Source: CAYGZQ01 sp964354375 [NCBI: uncultured Planctomycetota bacterium] (GTDB lineage: Bacteria; JAJVIF01; JAPKYR01). From it: DNA of 42,524 nucleotides. The notes beneath the pieces were generated by a model. The model saw nothing but the letters and a program-made list of their open reading frames with translations, made no database searches and was not told the DNA's origin. This document shows positions 24,157-32,388 of the stretch, piece by piece (the first letter of the stretch is position 1; every line of letters begins with the position of its first letter). The DNA lies in NCBI GenBank assembly GCA_964354375.1, contig CAYGZQ010000032.1, forward strand, positions 1-42,524. Reading direction: 5' to 3'. Position numbers and translations under genes: made by a program.

Positions 24157-26439
24157 TCAGCCCTCGGCTTCTTCTTCCTCCGGCGGATCAAGCCAGGTCA
24201 CGTCCGGAATCGTCGCATCCTCGCCGCCCTCGAGGTCCCAGCCGACGCCGTAGTTGTCGTACCCGTAGTTCTCGCTGTCCGGTGCAGGATTCTCCCAGCG
24301 CATGTTGTTTCCCCAGAGGGTGGCGGGCACGAAGCTCTCGACCTCTTTGGCCTCCTCGCCCTCGCCGACCGTCTCCTTCACCCATTCCTCATAGATGTCA
24401 TTCCCGCCCGCGTCTATGAAGAGTCCGATCGAGTTGCAGTACCGGTAGAACGGACTGAACGGATGCGGAGTGCTGTAGTTCTGCCAGTCGGCCGCTCCCA
24501 GACCCATCGCGCCTCTGCCGAGGATGTAATGATCGTCCCCGGCGAGGTCGAAGAAGAACGCGTTCGAGCGGATGTCCGCGCAGCCTTCCGAGATGATGTT
24601 CGACTTGTAGTAGTCGTTGCCGGACTTGTCGACCAACAGGTTGACGGAGAAATCCCACCCGAACGACAGCGCCGCGCCTGCGTTGCCGAAAAGATCGTGC
24701 CTGTCGTCGCCGGCTTCGTCGATGATCGCCCCGATGCAGTAGTGCGCCCCCGACGCCTGCGTGAAATACACCGACTTGTACAGGTCGTTCCCCTCCTTGT
24801 CGTACATCAGGCCGGTACCGAACCAGTAACCGGTCCCGAGGGAGAAATTCCCGGCCTCGTACGTGTCGTTCCCGTGGATATCGGCGATGAAACCGAGCCC
24901 CCCTGCCCAGGAGTGACCGTCAGTGCCGTCGCCGCGACGTCCGGAGCCGACCCCCTGCGCATTCGATACGTTGATCTCGAAACCGCTGTGATAGTCGCCG
25001 CGATTCACCACGCTGGTGTACGGCTCGGCATAGTAATGCTCATCCCCCGACCAGTTCGCGATGACCCCGACACCGTTGCAGCCCCCGTAACCCTGCCCCT
25101 CGCCGAAGATGCCGTAATAATCGTCGCCCTCGCCCGAATCCAGCGCAAGCCCGTGCCCGAAGAATCCAGCCCCCTGGCCGCTCTCCTCCATCGTGTAACT
25201 GTCCTTGCCGTCGCCGTCATAGAGGACACCGGTCCCGAGAAAACCTGCGCCCTGGGCGGTCTGCATCGCCTTGTACACATCGTCGCCCTCCGCATCGTAA
25301 AGAACTCCGCAGCCGAGAAGTCCGGCGCCCTGTGCGGGACAGGTCTCCGAATCGTATTCATAGACATCGTCGCCCTCCAGATCGAGGCACAGGCTGACGC
25401 CGATGTCGGGACGAGTCGTGGCGCCGACCGGACCCGTATACTTGTCGTTGCCCCCAAGATCGATCAGGACGAAATAGTCGTCGTACGGGTGGGTGTCGGG
25501 ACCCCTTCCGCCGATGACGATTCGCCCATAGGGGGTCATTGTCTCGAAGCTGAAGATGGCGGCTGCCGGATTTTCCGCAAGGTATGCGTCCAGGGCATAC
25601 CGGCAATCCTCGGTAGCCTGCGCGAGCTTCATGGCTGCGTAGGCCATGCTCTCCTCATCGATGAGCTGCGCCGCGTCATCGACCTCAGGGTAATAGACAA
25701 TCCCGTCCCCCTGGGTCTGCGCGAAGTCCCTGATGTAGAAGACCTTGTCCTGGGTCTCCTGAGGTATTCTGCGCACGGCGGTGTCGCGCCACTGTCGGGC
25801 ATCCAGAGCATTCAGGATGCACTCGGCGATGATTTTCTCAAACGCGGGATCAACGCCCTTGAGTTGATCGAGAATGTCGGTCTCGGCATTCGGCCACGCG
25901 GGAGGGGAGCCGAAGGATGTCCTGAGGAGCTGATCGTCCGCGGCGACATACACCCGGCGGACGGCGTCGAGGATCGGCGTCTCCTCGTCGGCTCGCGGGA
26001 GCAGATTCACCGAGTAGTTCCTGAACCCATCGACCCGGCGCTCCACCGCGAGGTAGTAGACGAGCTGGTGCAGCCTGTCCGGCGACTTCACCCCGTCCAT
26101 CCTGTTCTCGCCCTTGTACTCCGGATCGAGGAACCGCTCCACAATATTGCCCATCGTGCGCGTGTAGTCGTACACCCTCATCGGCTCGCTGAACAGGTCG
26201 TCGAAAAAGGGCAGCTTGTACGGTACCCTCGGAAACCTCGTCCAGTAGCCTTCAGGACGGAATCCGAGGTCCTCTCGAGTGAAGCCGACGGAGGCAAGCG
26301 CGTCGCCGAGAAGGTCCCTTTTGTCGGTGGTCCAGGTGGGCGTGTGCTGTCCCCTGGCGGGCGTCCAGGATCCGCACAGTACGCAGATTAGCGTCACGAC
26401 CGCTATAAAGCCGATGATAGACGAGATGTGATGCCGCAT
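24157..26439 (-). CDS. Exported protein of Gly/Asp/Tyr solenoid repeats
   Basis: The 760-residue protein has a signal peptide (residues 1-30, ending near PARGQ), a mixed alpha-rich region to about 315, then a repeat region from about 325 to 685. There about twelve units carry a G[DN]D.Y core (for example GGNDKY at 329, GDDVY at 356 and 385, GKDSY at 411, GDDYY at 438, GNDTY at 523, GNDLY at 550, GNDYY at 607, GDDHY at 634, GGNDIY at 678), spaced 26-30 residues and often preceded by QGAG..G.GVL.D. The pattern resembles calcium-binding RTX or beta-solenoid proteins but the period is longer. The C-terminus is acidic (EEEEAEG). The start ATG at 26439 has AAGGGAGG upstream; an open frame continues to 26580 without similarity. 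Function is unknown; a surface or periplasmic structural role is likely. Confidence 0.85.
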   Translation of the reverse strand: MRHHISSIIGFIAVVTLICVLCGSWTPARGQHTPTWTTDKRDLLGDALASVGFTREDLGFRPEGYWTRFPRVPYKLPFFDDLFSEPMRVYDYTRTMGNIVERFLDPEYKGENRMDGVKSPDRLHQLVYYLAVERRVDGFRNYSVNLLPRADEETPILDAVRRVYVAADDQLLRTSFGSPPAWPNAETDILDQLKGVDPAFEKIIAECILNALDARQWRDTAVRRIPQETQDKVFYIRDFAQTQGDGIVYYPEVDDAAQLIDEESMAYAAMKLAQATEDCRYALDAYLAENPAAAIFSFETMTPYGRIVIGGRGPDTHPYDDYFVLIDLGGNDKYTGPVGATTRPDIGVSLCLDLEGDDVYEYDSETCPAQGAGLLGCGVLYDAEGDDVYKAMQTAQGAGFLGTGVLYDGDGKDSYTMEESGQGAGFFGHGLALDSGEGDDYYGIFGEGQGYGGCNGVGVIANWSGDEHYYAEPYTSVVNRGDYHSGFEINVSNAQGVGSGRRGDGTDGHSWAGGLGFIADIHGNDTYEAGNFSLGTGYWFGTGLMYDKEGNDLYKSVYFTQASGAHYCIGAIIDEAGDDRHDLFGNAGAALSFGWDFSVNLLVDKSGNDYYKSNIISEGCADIRSNAFFFDLAGDDHYILGRGAMGLGAADWQNYSTPHPFSPFYRYCNSIGLFIDAGGNDIYEEWVKETVGEGEEAKEVESFVPATLWGNNMRWENPAPDSENYGYDNYGVGWDLEGGEDATIPDVTWLDPPEEEEAEG

Positions 26440-27225
26440 TGCAGGCCTCCCTTGTGCTGAACGGCACGGTTGATCGAAGTGAGAACGGATTTTATCACAT
26501 TCAAGCCGCGAAATGCTCAAGCCGTTGGCATTCGGAAGAAAAAAGGGACTCGTGCCGAAGCGAGACAAGCGGAACTGCAAGATTTTTTCAGAAAAATCGC
26601 CCTATTCCGGTGGTGAACTAGAGGACACTGGAGTTTGCCGACCTTACTCCCCTCTGCAAGCCTGCTTGACGGGCCTGCATCACTCTGCACACAAATTCCG
26701 GGCAAACTTGTACAGCCCTATGATGGTGCGAAATGCGTCCCCCTTTGGAGGTCGCTTGACATGCGGCCTGCAATGTGTTAATTCGTTAACGCACACTTCG
26801 TGAGTACTGCGTTGGTCCAGTCTCACGAGACTCTGAAAAATCGCCGGGGAGATAGTCACGGCCGTAGCAAGTGTTTTTGAACTGCAGGGCTGTCGATGTC
26901 GAAGGGGACAGGGGTTGAGAGACAATCATGAAATAGCGTCACCTTCCCCGCAGAAAAAGGCATCCTGAGATGGGAACCGCACCTGTCCTGTAGCTCGTAA
27001 CTGCCACGGTGATCAGGACTCAAGACCAGACATAGCAGGTTGGACGATCATGCCGTCCCCTTAAGCGCCGCCATCCGGACGGTCAGCCGACGAGGATCTG
27101 GGTGGGGCTTCCAGCCTTCGAAGATGGCAGAAAATATAAGTTTTGCGTAAAATAGTTGTACAAATCTTAGGGTTTTCCACAAGATACGGACCAATGACCT
27201 GCAAGGCGAAATGAAGGAGCTGGGG
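26440..27225. other. 786-base divergent intergenic region upstream of nrdJ
   Basis: No convincing coding frame, tRNA or known riboswitch was found. G+C is lower than the flanks. Possible structure includes a TGTGTTAA-TTCG-TTAACGCACA hairpin at 26774-26795 with a UUCG-type loop, and several short palindromes to 27070. A-rich sequence near 27130-27180 may hold the nrdJ promoter. The length is unusual for this otherwise compact window. Confidence 0.55.
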
Positions 27226-29988
27226 ATGTCAGATTACGAAAAGCAGCAACCATCAACCTCGGAAGGACAGGTGGCGACGCATCGAAGACGTCCCCGGCAC
27301 CGCGTGAAGAACGCGATTTTCGACAGGCATTTCACCGTCCCCGGGAGCCACCCGTTCGACGAGGTCGAGTGGGAGGAGCGCAATGCCCTCATTTCGTCCG
27401 ACACCGGCGAAGCCGTCTTCGAACAGCGCGGCATCGAGGTGCCCGCGTCCTGGAGCCAGATGGCCACAAATATCGTCGCAAGTAAATATTTCCATGGACC
27501 TCTGAACTCCGACCGCAGGGAGAAATCCGTCAAGCAGCTCATATCCAGGGTGACCAAGACCATCGCAGACTGGGGCCGGGAGGACGGCTATTTCCTCAGC
27601 CCCGAGGAGGCGGACACTTTCGAGGCCGAGCTTACCCACCTGTGCCTTCATCAGAAAATGGCCTTCAACTCGCCCGTCTGGTTCAACGTCGGCGTCGAGA
27701 AGCGCCCGCAGTGCTCGGCTTGTTTCATAAACTCGGTCGAGGACAACATGCAATCGATCCTGGGTCTGGCCAAGACCGAGGGGATGCTTTTCAAGTACGG
27801 ATCGGGCACGGGGACGAACCTTTCGACCATAAGGTCATCCAGAGAACGTCTCGGCTCCGGCGGGATCGCGAGCGGTCCGGTGAGCTTCATGAAGGGCTTC
27901 GACGCTTTCGCGGGGGTCATCAAGTCCGGCGGCAAGACCCGTCGCGCCGCCAAGATGGTCATCCTGAACGTGGACCATCCCGACATCCGCGACTTCGTGA
28001 ACAGCAAGGTCCGCGAGGAAAAGAAGGCCTGGGCGCTGATCGATGCGGGCTACGACGGCAGCATCGGAGGAGAAGCTTACGGCTCCGTCTTCTTCCAGAA
28101 CTCCAACAACTCGGTCAGGGTGATCGACGATTACATGGACGCGGTGCTGGACGACCGCGAATGGGCCACCAAGGCGGTCACCGACCAGCACGTCATCGAT
28201 CGCTTCCGCGCGCGCGACCTCTGGCGCGAGATCGCCGAGGCCTCGCATTGCTGCGGCGATCCCGGCCTCCAGTTCGACACGACGATAAACGACTGGCACA
28301 CGTGCGCCAACTCGGCACGCATAAACGCATCCAACCCCTGCAGCGAGTACATGTTCATCGACGACTCCGCCTGCAATCTCGCCAGCCTCAACCTGATGAA
28401 GTTCGTCGATGAGAACGGCGAGCTGGATATCGAAGGCTTCCGGCACGCAGTCCGCATCATCATCCTCGCGCAGGAGATCATCGTCGACAACGCGGGCTAC
28501 CCGAACGCCGGGATAAGCATCAACAGTCACAATTTCCGCGCTCTGGGCATCGGCTACGCCAACCTCGGCGCGCTCCTGATGATGCGAGGACATCCGTACG
28601 ATTCCGATGCGGGACGCACGTGCTCCACCGCCATCACGGCGCTTCTCACCGGAGAGGCTTACTACTCGTCCGCCCTCATCGCCGAGAGAATCGGAGCTTT
28701 CCCCGCCTACGAGGAGAATCGCATACCGTTCCTCAGGGTCATGAACAAACATCGCGACGCCGCGGGACGCATCGATCCGTCGTACATTCCCCTGAAGCTC
28801 TGGGAGGAGGTCAGCAACACCTGGGAACGTGTCTGCGACTTCGGCGCGCGGGTCGGATTCCGCAACGCGCAGGTGAGCGTTATCGCGCCCACCGGAACGA
28901 TCGGGTTCATGATGGACTGCGACACGACCGGCATCGAGCCCGACATAGCGCTGGTGAAATATAAGAAGCTCGTCGGGGGCGGAGTTCTGAAAATCGTGAA
29001 CAACACGGTGCCGCTCGCGCTGGAGCGCCTCGGGTACGAACATGACGAGATCAGCTCGATCCTTGAGCACATCGAGGAAAACGACACGATCGAAGGCGCC
29101 GAGGATCTGAAGCCGGAGCACCTTCCCGTTTTCGATTGCGCGTTCAGACCTGTGACCGGACGGCGATCGATCCATTACATGGGGCATGTCCGCATGATGG
29201 CGGCGGTGCAGCCGTTTGTGTCGGGCGCGATCTCAAAAACCGTGAACATGCCTCACGAGGCCACGGTCGAGGACGTCATGCATGTCTACGAGCAGGCATG
29301 GCAGCTCGGACTCAAGGCGATCGCGATCTATCGCGACGGGTGCAAGCGCACCCAGCCTCTCACCACGTCGTTGAAAGAAGAGAAGAAAAAAGAGGAATAC
29401 AAGCCCCTGAGGAGAAGGCTTCCGGACGAGCGCAAATCGATCACCCATAAGTTCGTCATCGGGGGCGTGCATGAGGGCTATTTCACCGTCGGACTGTACG
29501 ATGACGGCATGCCGGGCGAGATTTTTATCACCATGGCCAAGCAGGGGAGCACGATCTCCGGCCTGATGGACACGATCGCCACGATGACCTCCATAATACT
29601 GCAGTACGGGGTTCCGCTGGAGGTGCTGGTGAACAAGTTCTCGCACGCTCGGTTCGAGCCGTCCGGCTTCACGAAGAATCCCGACATCAAGATCGCCAAG
29701 AGCGTCGTCGATTACATCTTCCGCTGGCTCGGGCTCAGGTTCCTGAAGAACCAGGAGAGCGAGGCGTCCGCCGAGGAAATGAGGAAGGCGACCAAGTTCG
29801 AGATGCCGACGTCCCAGCAGTTGGCGTTCGACCTTTCAGACAGCGAGCGTGTGTCGATGGAGCGAGCCCGCGAATTTTTCATCGGGCAGGAGGACGCGCC
29901 GTCGTGTCCGGACTGCGGCGCGATAATGATCCGCAACGGGTCGTGCTATCGCTGCTACGAATGCGGCACCACATCGGGCTGCAGTTGA
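27226..29988 (+). CDS. nrdJ: Vitamin B12-dependent (class II) ribonucleotide reductase
   Basis: The 920-residue NrdJ reduces ribonucleotides to deoxyribonucleotides using adenosylcobalamin, without oxygen. The catalytic barrel shows MAFNSPVWFN, CSACFINS (first redox cysteine), NASNPCSEYMF with the active-site Cys and Glu, and a conserved APTGTIGFMMDCDTTGIEPD loop. A TSCPD-type domain follows (KFVIGGVHEGYFTVGLYDDG... SHARFEPSGFT), and a C-terminal Cys-rich tail CPDCGAIMIRNGSCYRCYECG re-reduces the active site and may bind zinc. The start is the ATG at 27226: AGGAG lies 6 bases upstream, inside a frame that could also begin at 27211, so the ribosome binding site decides. No other RNR class is in the window. 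A bidirectional-looking terminator follows at 30009-30038. Confidence 0.96.
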   Translation: MSDYEKQQPSTSEGQVATHRRRPRHRVKNAIFDRHFTVPGSHPFDEVEWEERNALISSDTGEAVFEQRGIEVPASWSQMATNIVASKYFHGPLNSDRREKSVKQLISRVTKTIADWGREDGYFLSPEEADTFEAELTHLCLHQKMAFNSPVWFNVGVEKRPQCSACFINSVEDNMQSILGLAKTEGMLFKYGSGTGTNLSTIRSSRERLGSGGIASGPVSFMKGFDAFAGVIKSGGKTRRAAKMVILNVDHPDIRDFVNSKVREEKKAWALIDAGYDGSIGGEAYGSVFFQNSNNSVRVIDDYMDAVLDDREWATKAVTDQHVIDRFRARDLWREIAEASHCCGDPGLQFDTTINDWHTCANSARINASNPCSEYMFIDDSACNLASLNLMKFVDENGELDIEGFRHAVRIIILAQEIIVDNAGYPNAGISINSHNFRALGIGYANLGALLMMRGHPYDSDAGRTCSTAITALLTGEAYYSSALIAERIGAFPAYEENRIPFLRVMNKHRDAAGRIDPSYIPLKLWEEVSNTWERVCDFGARVGFRNAQVSVIAPTGTIGFMMDCDTTGIEPDIALVKYKKLVGGGVLKIVNNTVPLALERLGYEHDEISSILEHIEENDTIEGAEDLKPEHLPVFDCAFRPVTGRRSIHYMGHVRMMAAVQPFVSGAISKTVNMPHEATVEDVMHVYEQAWQLGLKAIAIYRDGCKRTQPLTTSLKEEKKKEEYKPLRRRLPDERKSITHKFVIGGVHEGYFTVGLYDDGMPGEIFITMAKQGSTISGLMDTIATMTSIILQYGVPLEVLVNKFSHARFEPSGFTKNPDIKIAKSVVDYIFRWLGLRFLKNQESEASAEEMRKATKFEMPTSQQLAFDLSDSERVSMERAREFFIGQEDAPSCPDCGAIMIRNGSCYRCYECGTTSGCS

Positions 29989-30008
29989 CCGAGATCAAAT
30001 GGCCGACA

Positions 30009-30038
30009 AAAAGAGCGCGGACCCTCCGCGCCTCTTTT
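30009..30038 (+). terminator. Bidirectional-type terminator after nrdJ
   Basis: AAAAGAGCGCGGA and TCCGCG-C-CTCTTTT pair around a CCC loop. The flanking A and T runs allow it to work on either strand. It lies 20 bases after the nrdJ stop and is repeated at 32240-32270 in the right direct repeat. Confidence 0.8.
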
Positions 30039-30081
30039 CTTCCTGGTGCCCTTCGTGCCTTGGTGGTTAGTCTTTCTTTTC

Positions 30082-30147
30082 TTACCTGTAGTGAAACTGC
30101 GGATCTCTTTTCTCGACAAACGCCTTGAGGCCTTCCTTCGCGTCCTC
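30082..30147 (-). pseudogene. Detached 3' fragment of an enoyl-CoA hydratase gene
   Basis: On the minus strand these 66 bases encode 21 residues, EDAKEGLKAFV-EKRDPQFHYR, and a TAA stop, identical in protein sequence to the end of crt at 32323-32388 although several bases differ. Upstream of this point similarity stops abruptly at the inserted segment, so the fragment is a relic left by the duplication. It has no start codon. Confidence 0.88.
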
Positions 30148-30162
30148 ACCGTTGAAGGCTTG

Positions 30163-32112
30163 TTATGGATCGAATACTATCCGGATCCCTCCTGCGTTTA
30201 GTGCAGTTGACAGACCGTATCGATCTGCACACCTGAGATTGCGATTTTCGTAGGTCGTTGACCAGTCCCCGCCGCGTAGTCCCTTAAAGTCCTCCAGGGG
30301 CCATGGTTCTGATGGGGGTGTGAAATCGCCGGCTGCGTACTGCTCATAGATCTTGAGGTCCAGCCAGTCGAACACCCACTCTTTGACGTTACCGCTGGCA
30401 TCTGCGAGACCATACGGGCTGTCCCCCTCGGGTGAATACGATCCAACCGGCTCCGGCACACTGAACGGACCATCGTCATAATTGACCTTCGACGGATCCC
30501 ATTCATTGCCCCAAGGATAGATTCGTCCGTCGGTACCCCTTGCAGCTTTCTCCCACTCAGCCTCGCTTGGAAGTCTCCCCGCAGCCCAGTTGCAGAACGC
30601 CTCCGCCTCGTACCAGGAAATCTGGTATATTGGATAATCAGGGAACTGAATGCCGATGTGTGAGTGTACTTGTGGCCATTCGTTCCATGGTGATGGTTTT
30701 GTGATATCCGCGGCGACACGCCACGCCCATCCGTCCGCGGACCAGTACAGCGGGTTCAGGTAACCGTTGTCCGCAATGAATGCGGCATATTCCTCAGATG
30801 TGATCTCATATTTCCCGATGTAATACTCGGCTGTCGGGTGCATGTGCTGCGGCATCTCCCCGCTAAACGGGAGCGCCTGCGGATCGGAATCCGGATCGCT
30901 CCCCATAACGAAATCACCCGCTGGAATCAGCACAAGCTCTCTTATCCAGACGCCGGTCAACGACACATGAGCGGTCGCCATCTGGTACGCCGCCATGGGC
31001 CCCAGGTTCGGGTCTTCTTCCGTGTCCTTCACCGTCACAAGTATCGGGTAGTCTCCGACAGGCGCATGTAGACTGTTCTGTATGTGCGCGTAGTAAACGA
31101 AGCTCTCTTCGCCGACCGTCGAGAGCTGGCCCTCAATCTCGCCCGCAAACAACTCGGGCGCCTCCACAAGCACCTTCTCGATCGTGTCAGCCCCCTGCCA
31201 GTCGAAAACCTCGATCCGCACATTGGCGCTGCCGGTCCCAGTCGGGGTCAATCCCTTTCCGATCGACACCCATATTTTGTACGCCTCCGCGCAGTTCACG
31301 GAGATGGGGAAATCGTCGGGTATCTCGTTCACTTCACCGTCCATCAGCTCCCAGCAGCAGTCGACTGCGTAGCCGAGCTCTATCGGCCCCGGCGGGAGTT
31401 TCAGATCGTACGTCCTCGACGCCGATTGCCCAGGTGGGAAGTAGTTTCGCTCATAGTCGCCTGAGGGCACAAAAATCAGGTATGGATTAAGGCTCGCGAC
31501 ATCCACTCCCGGCATCGCGAACCTCCCGGTGATGTAGCCCAGGGCCGGCGGACCCTCGGAATCCTCCGGGAACTCGTCGGGATTGAAAAGCCTTGTATAG
31601 CCGTCCGCGCCGACGAGCACCGGATCACCCGCCTGCTCCCACGAAACATCCACTCCGGCATTGGGAAACTGGTAGCTTCCGGGAAGCATGACAATCCCGC
31701 GCACATCAAACGCGGTCAGTTTGGGATATTCCGGCGGGAACGGGTGCGTGAGCCCGATCTTGACCTTAACCCGTCCCTCACCCAGCGCCTCGATTTCCTC
31801 GACGGCCAGACAGTCAGTGCACGGGTCGACCTCGAGCAGTCTGAGCGCATTAAGGTGCAGCATCCCGCTGCGATCGGGAACTATGTCAACCTCCCTGCGA
31901 TCAGCGGAGATGCGGACCGTGTAGTACCCCAGCATCGATCGGCTCGGCAATTGCGCACCCGCCGACGCCGCTTGATAACCGTTGTCCGGAACGGACGGCA
32001 GGCTCGGGTTCGCGCCTGAACATCCTGTTCCCACAAGCAGGGCAACAGCGATGGCTGCAAGAGACCTGCATCTCAACGTCCCGGTTCCCCAACGATTCGA
32101 GGTATCACGCAC
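30163..32112 (-). CDS. Lipoprotein with C-terminal FGE-sulfatase (SUMF1)-like domain
   Basis: The 649-residue protein starts at GTG 32112 with a signal sequence and a probable lipidation cysteine near residue 32 (VGTGCSG). Residues about 40-390 are beta-rich and unrecognised. From about 395 a formylglycine-generating-enzyme-like domain follows: LVLIPAGDFVMGSD, IGKYEITSEEYAAFI, ISWYEAEAFCNWAAGRLPSE, AEWEKAARG, IYPWGNEWD, YGLADASGNVKEWVFDWLD and LRGGDWST. True FGE uses a cysteine pair near the C-terminus; here only one appears (LRCADR), so oxidation of sulfatases is unlikely and a binding or other role is more probable. The gene lies alone between two direct repeats, with its own possible promoter, and ends only 16 bases inside the left one, suggesting arrival as a unit. 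Confidence 0.87.
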   Translation of the reverse strand: MRDTSNRWGTGTLRCRSLAAIAVALLVGTGCSGANPSLPSVPDNGYQAASAGAQLPSRSMLGYYTVRISADRREVDIVPDRSGMLHLNALRLLEVDPCTDCLAVEEIEALGEGRVKVKIGLTHPFPPEYPKLTAFDVRGIVMLPGSYQFPNAGVDVSWEQAGDPVLVGADGYTRLFNPDEFPEDSEGPPALGYITGRFAMPGVDVASLNPYLIFVPSGDYERNYFPPGQSASRTYDLKLPPGPIELGYAVDCCWELMDGEVNEIPDDFPISVNCAEAYKIWVSIGKGLTPTGTGSANVRIEVFDWQGADTIEKVLVEAPELFAGEIEGQLSTVGEESFVYYAHIQNSLHAPVGDYPILVTVKDTEEDPNLGPMAAYQMATAHVSLTGVWIRELVLIPAGDFVMGSDPDSDPQALPFSGEMPQHMHPTAEYYIGKYEITSEEYAAFIADNGYLNPLYWSADGWAWRVAADITKPSPWNEWPQVHSHIGIQFPDYPIYQISWYEAEAFCNWAAGRLPSEAEWEKAARGTDGRIYPWGNEWDPSKVNYDDGPFSVPEPVGSYSPEGDSPYGLADASGNVKEWVFDWLDLKIYEQYAAGDFTPPSEPWPLEDFKGLRGGDWSTTYENRNLRCADRYGLSTALNAGGIRIVFDP

Positions 32113-32147
32113 GAGTGCACCAGCCCTCTGAATTCCACTACATATTT

Positions 32148-32176
32148 ACAATACCACATCCAATCCAAACGAGCAA
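32148..32176 (-). promoter_or_regulatory. Candidate promoter of the FGE-like lipoprotein gene
   Basis: On the minus strand TTGCTC (32176-32171), a 17-base spacer and TATTGT (32153-32148) precede the GTG start by about 35 bases. It lies inside the inserted segment, so the gene would carry its own promoter. Weak match, placed by eye. Confidence 0.35.
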
Positions 32177-32206
32177 GGCCCAATCGACATTCCGCGGCTG
32201 AATGCC

Positions 32207-32388
32207 TCAGGCTGCAGTTGATCGAGATCAATGGCAGACAAAAAGAGCGCCGACCCTCCGCGCTCTTTTCTTTTCTTCCTGGTGCCCTTCGTGCCTTGGT
32301 GGTTAGTCTTTCTTTCTCTCTCTCACCTGTAGTGAAACTGCGGATCCCTTTTCTCGACAAACGCCTTGAGGCCTTCCTTCGCGTCCTC
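32207..32388. repeat. Direct repeat, right copy, flanking the inserted lipoprotein gene
   Basis: About 182 bases matching 29974-30147 in the same orientation. This copy contains a four-codon remnant of the nrdJ end (SGCS and stop), a terminator, the TTCGTGCCTTGGTGG element and the real 3' end of crt. The left copy holds the real nrdJ end, so the pre-insertion order was nrdJ, terminator, convergent crt. Confidence 0.9.
32240..32270 (-). terminator. Terminator after crt, duplicate of the nrdJ terminator
   Basis: Perfect AAAAGAGCG and CGCTCTTTT arms enclose an 11-base loop. It lies about 53 bases beyond the crt stop on the minus strand and, being flanked by A and T runs, could act in both directions. 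Confidence 0.75.

Larger units (their letters stand above)
29974..30147. repeat. Direct repeat, left copy, flanking the inserted lipoprotein gene
   Basis: About 174 bases, from the last four codons of nrdJ through the terminator, a TTCGTGCCTTGGTGG element and the final 21 codons of a crt-like gene, recur in the same orientation at 32207-32388. The copies differ by scattered substitutions and small indels. Together they bracket 30148-32206, which holds a single gene. Confidence 0.9.

Noticed and set aside
23926-26391. Long open frame on the plus strand opposite the repeat-protein gene
   Set aside because: It is a product of the high G+C and regular codon pattern of the minus-strand gene. Its translation is Val/Arg/Pro-rich with no motif, while the minus strand has a signal peptide, regular repeats and a ribosome binding site.
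26930-27090. Possible cobalamin riboswitch before the B12-dependent nrdJ
   Set aside because: Scattered words (GGGAACC, GTAACTG, AGACCAGACATAGCAGG) recall the family, but order and spacing do not fit the B12 box and core, and repression by B12 of a B12-using enzyme would be illogical. An Infernal search with RF00174 would decide.
30148-32206. Insertion sequence
   Set aside because: The segment has long direct repeats at its borders but no transposase, no terminal inverted repeats and a single cargo-type gene.
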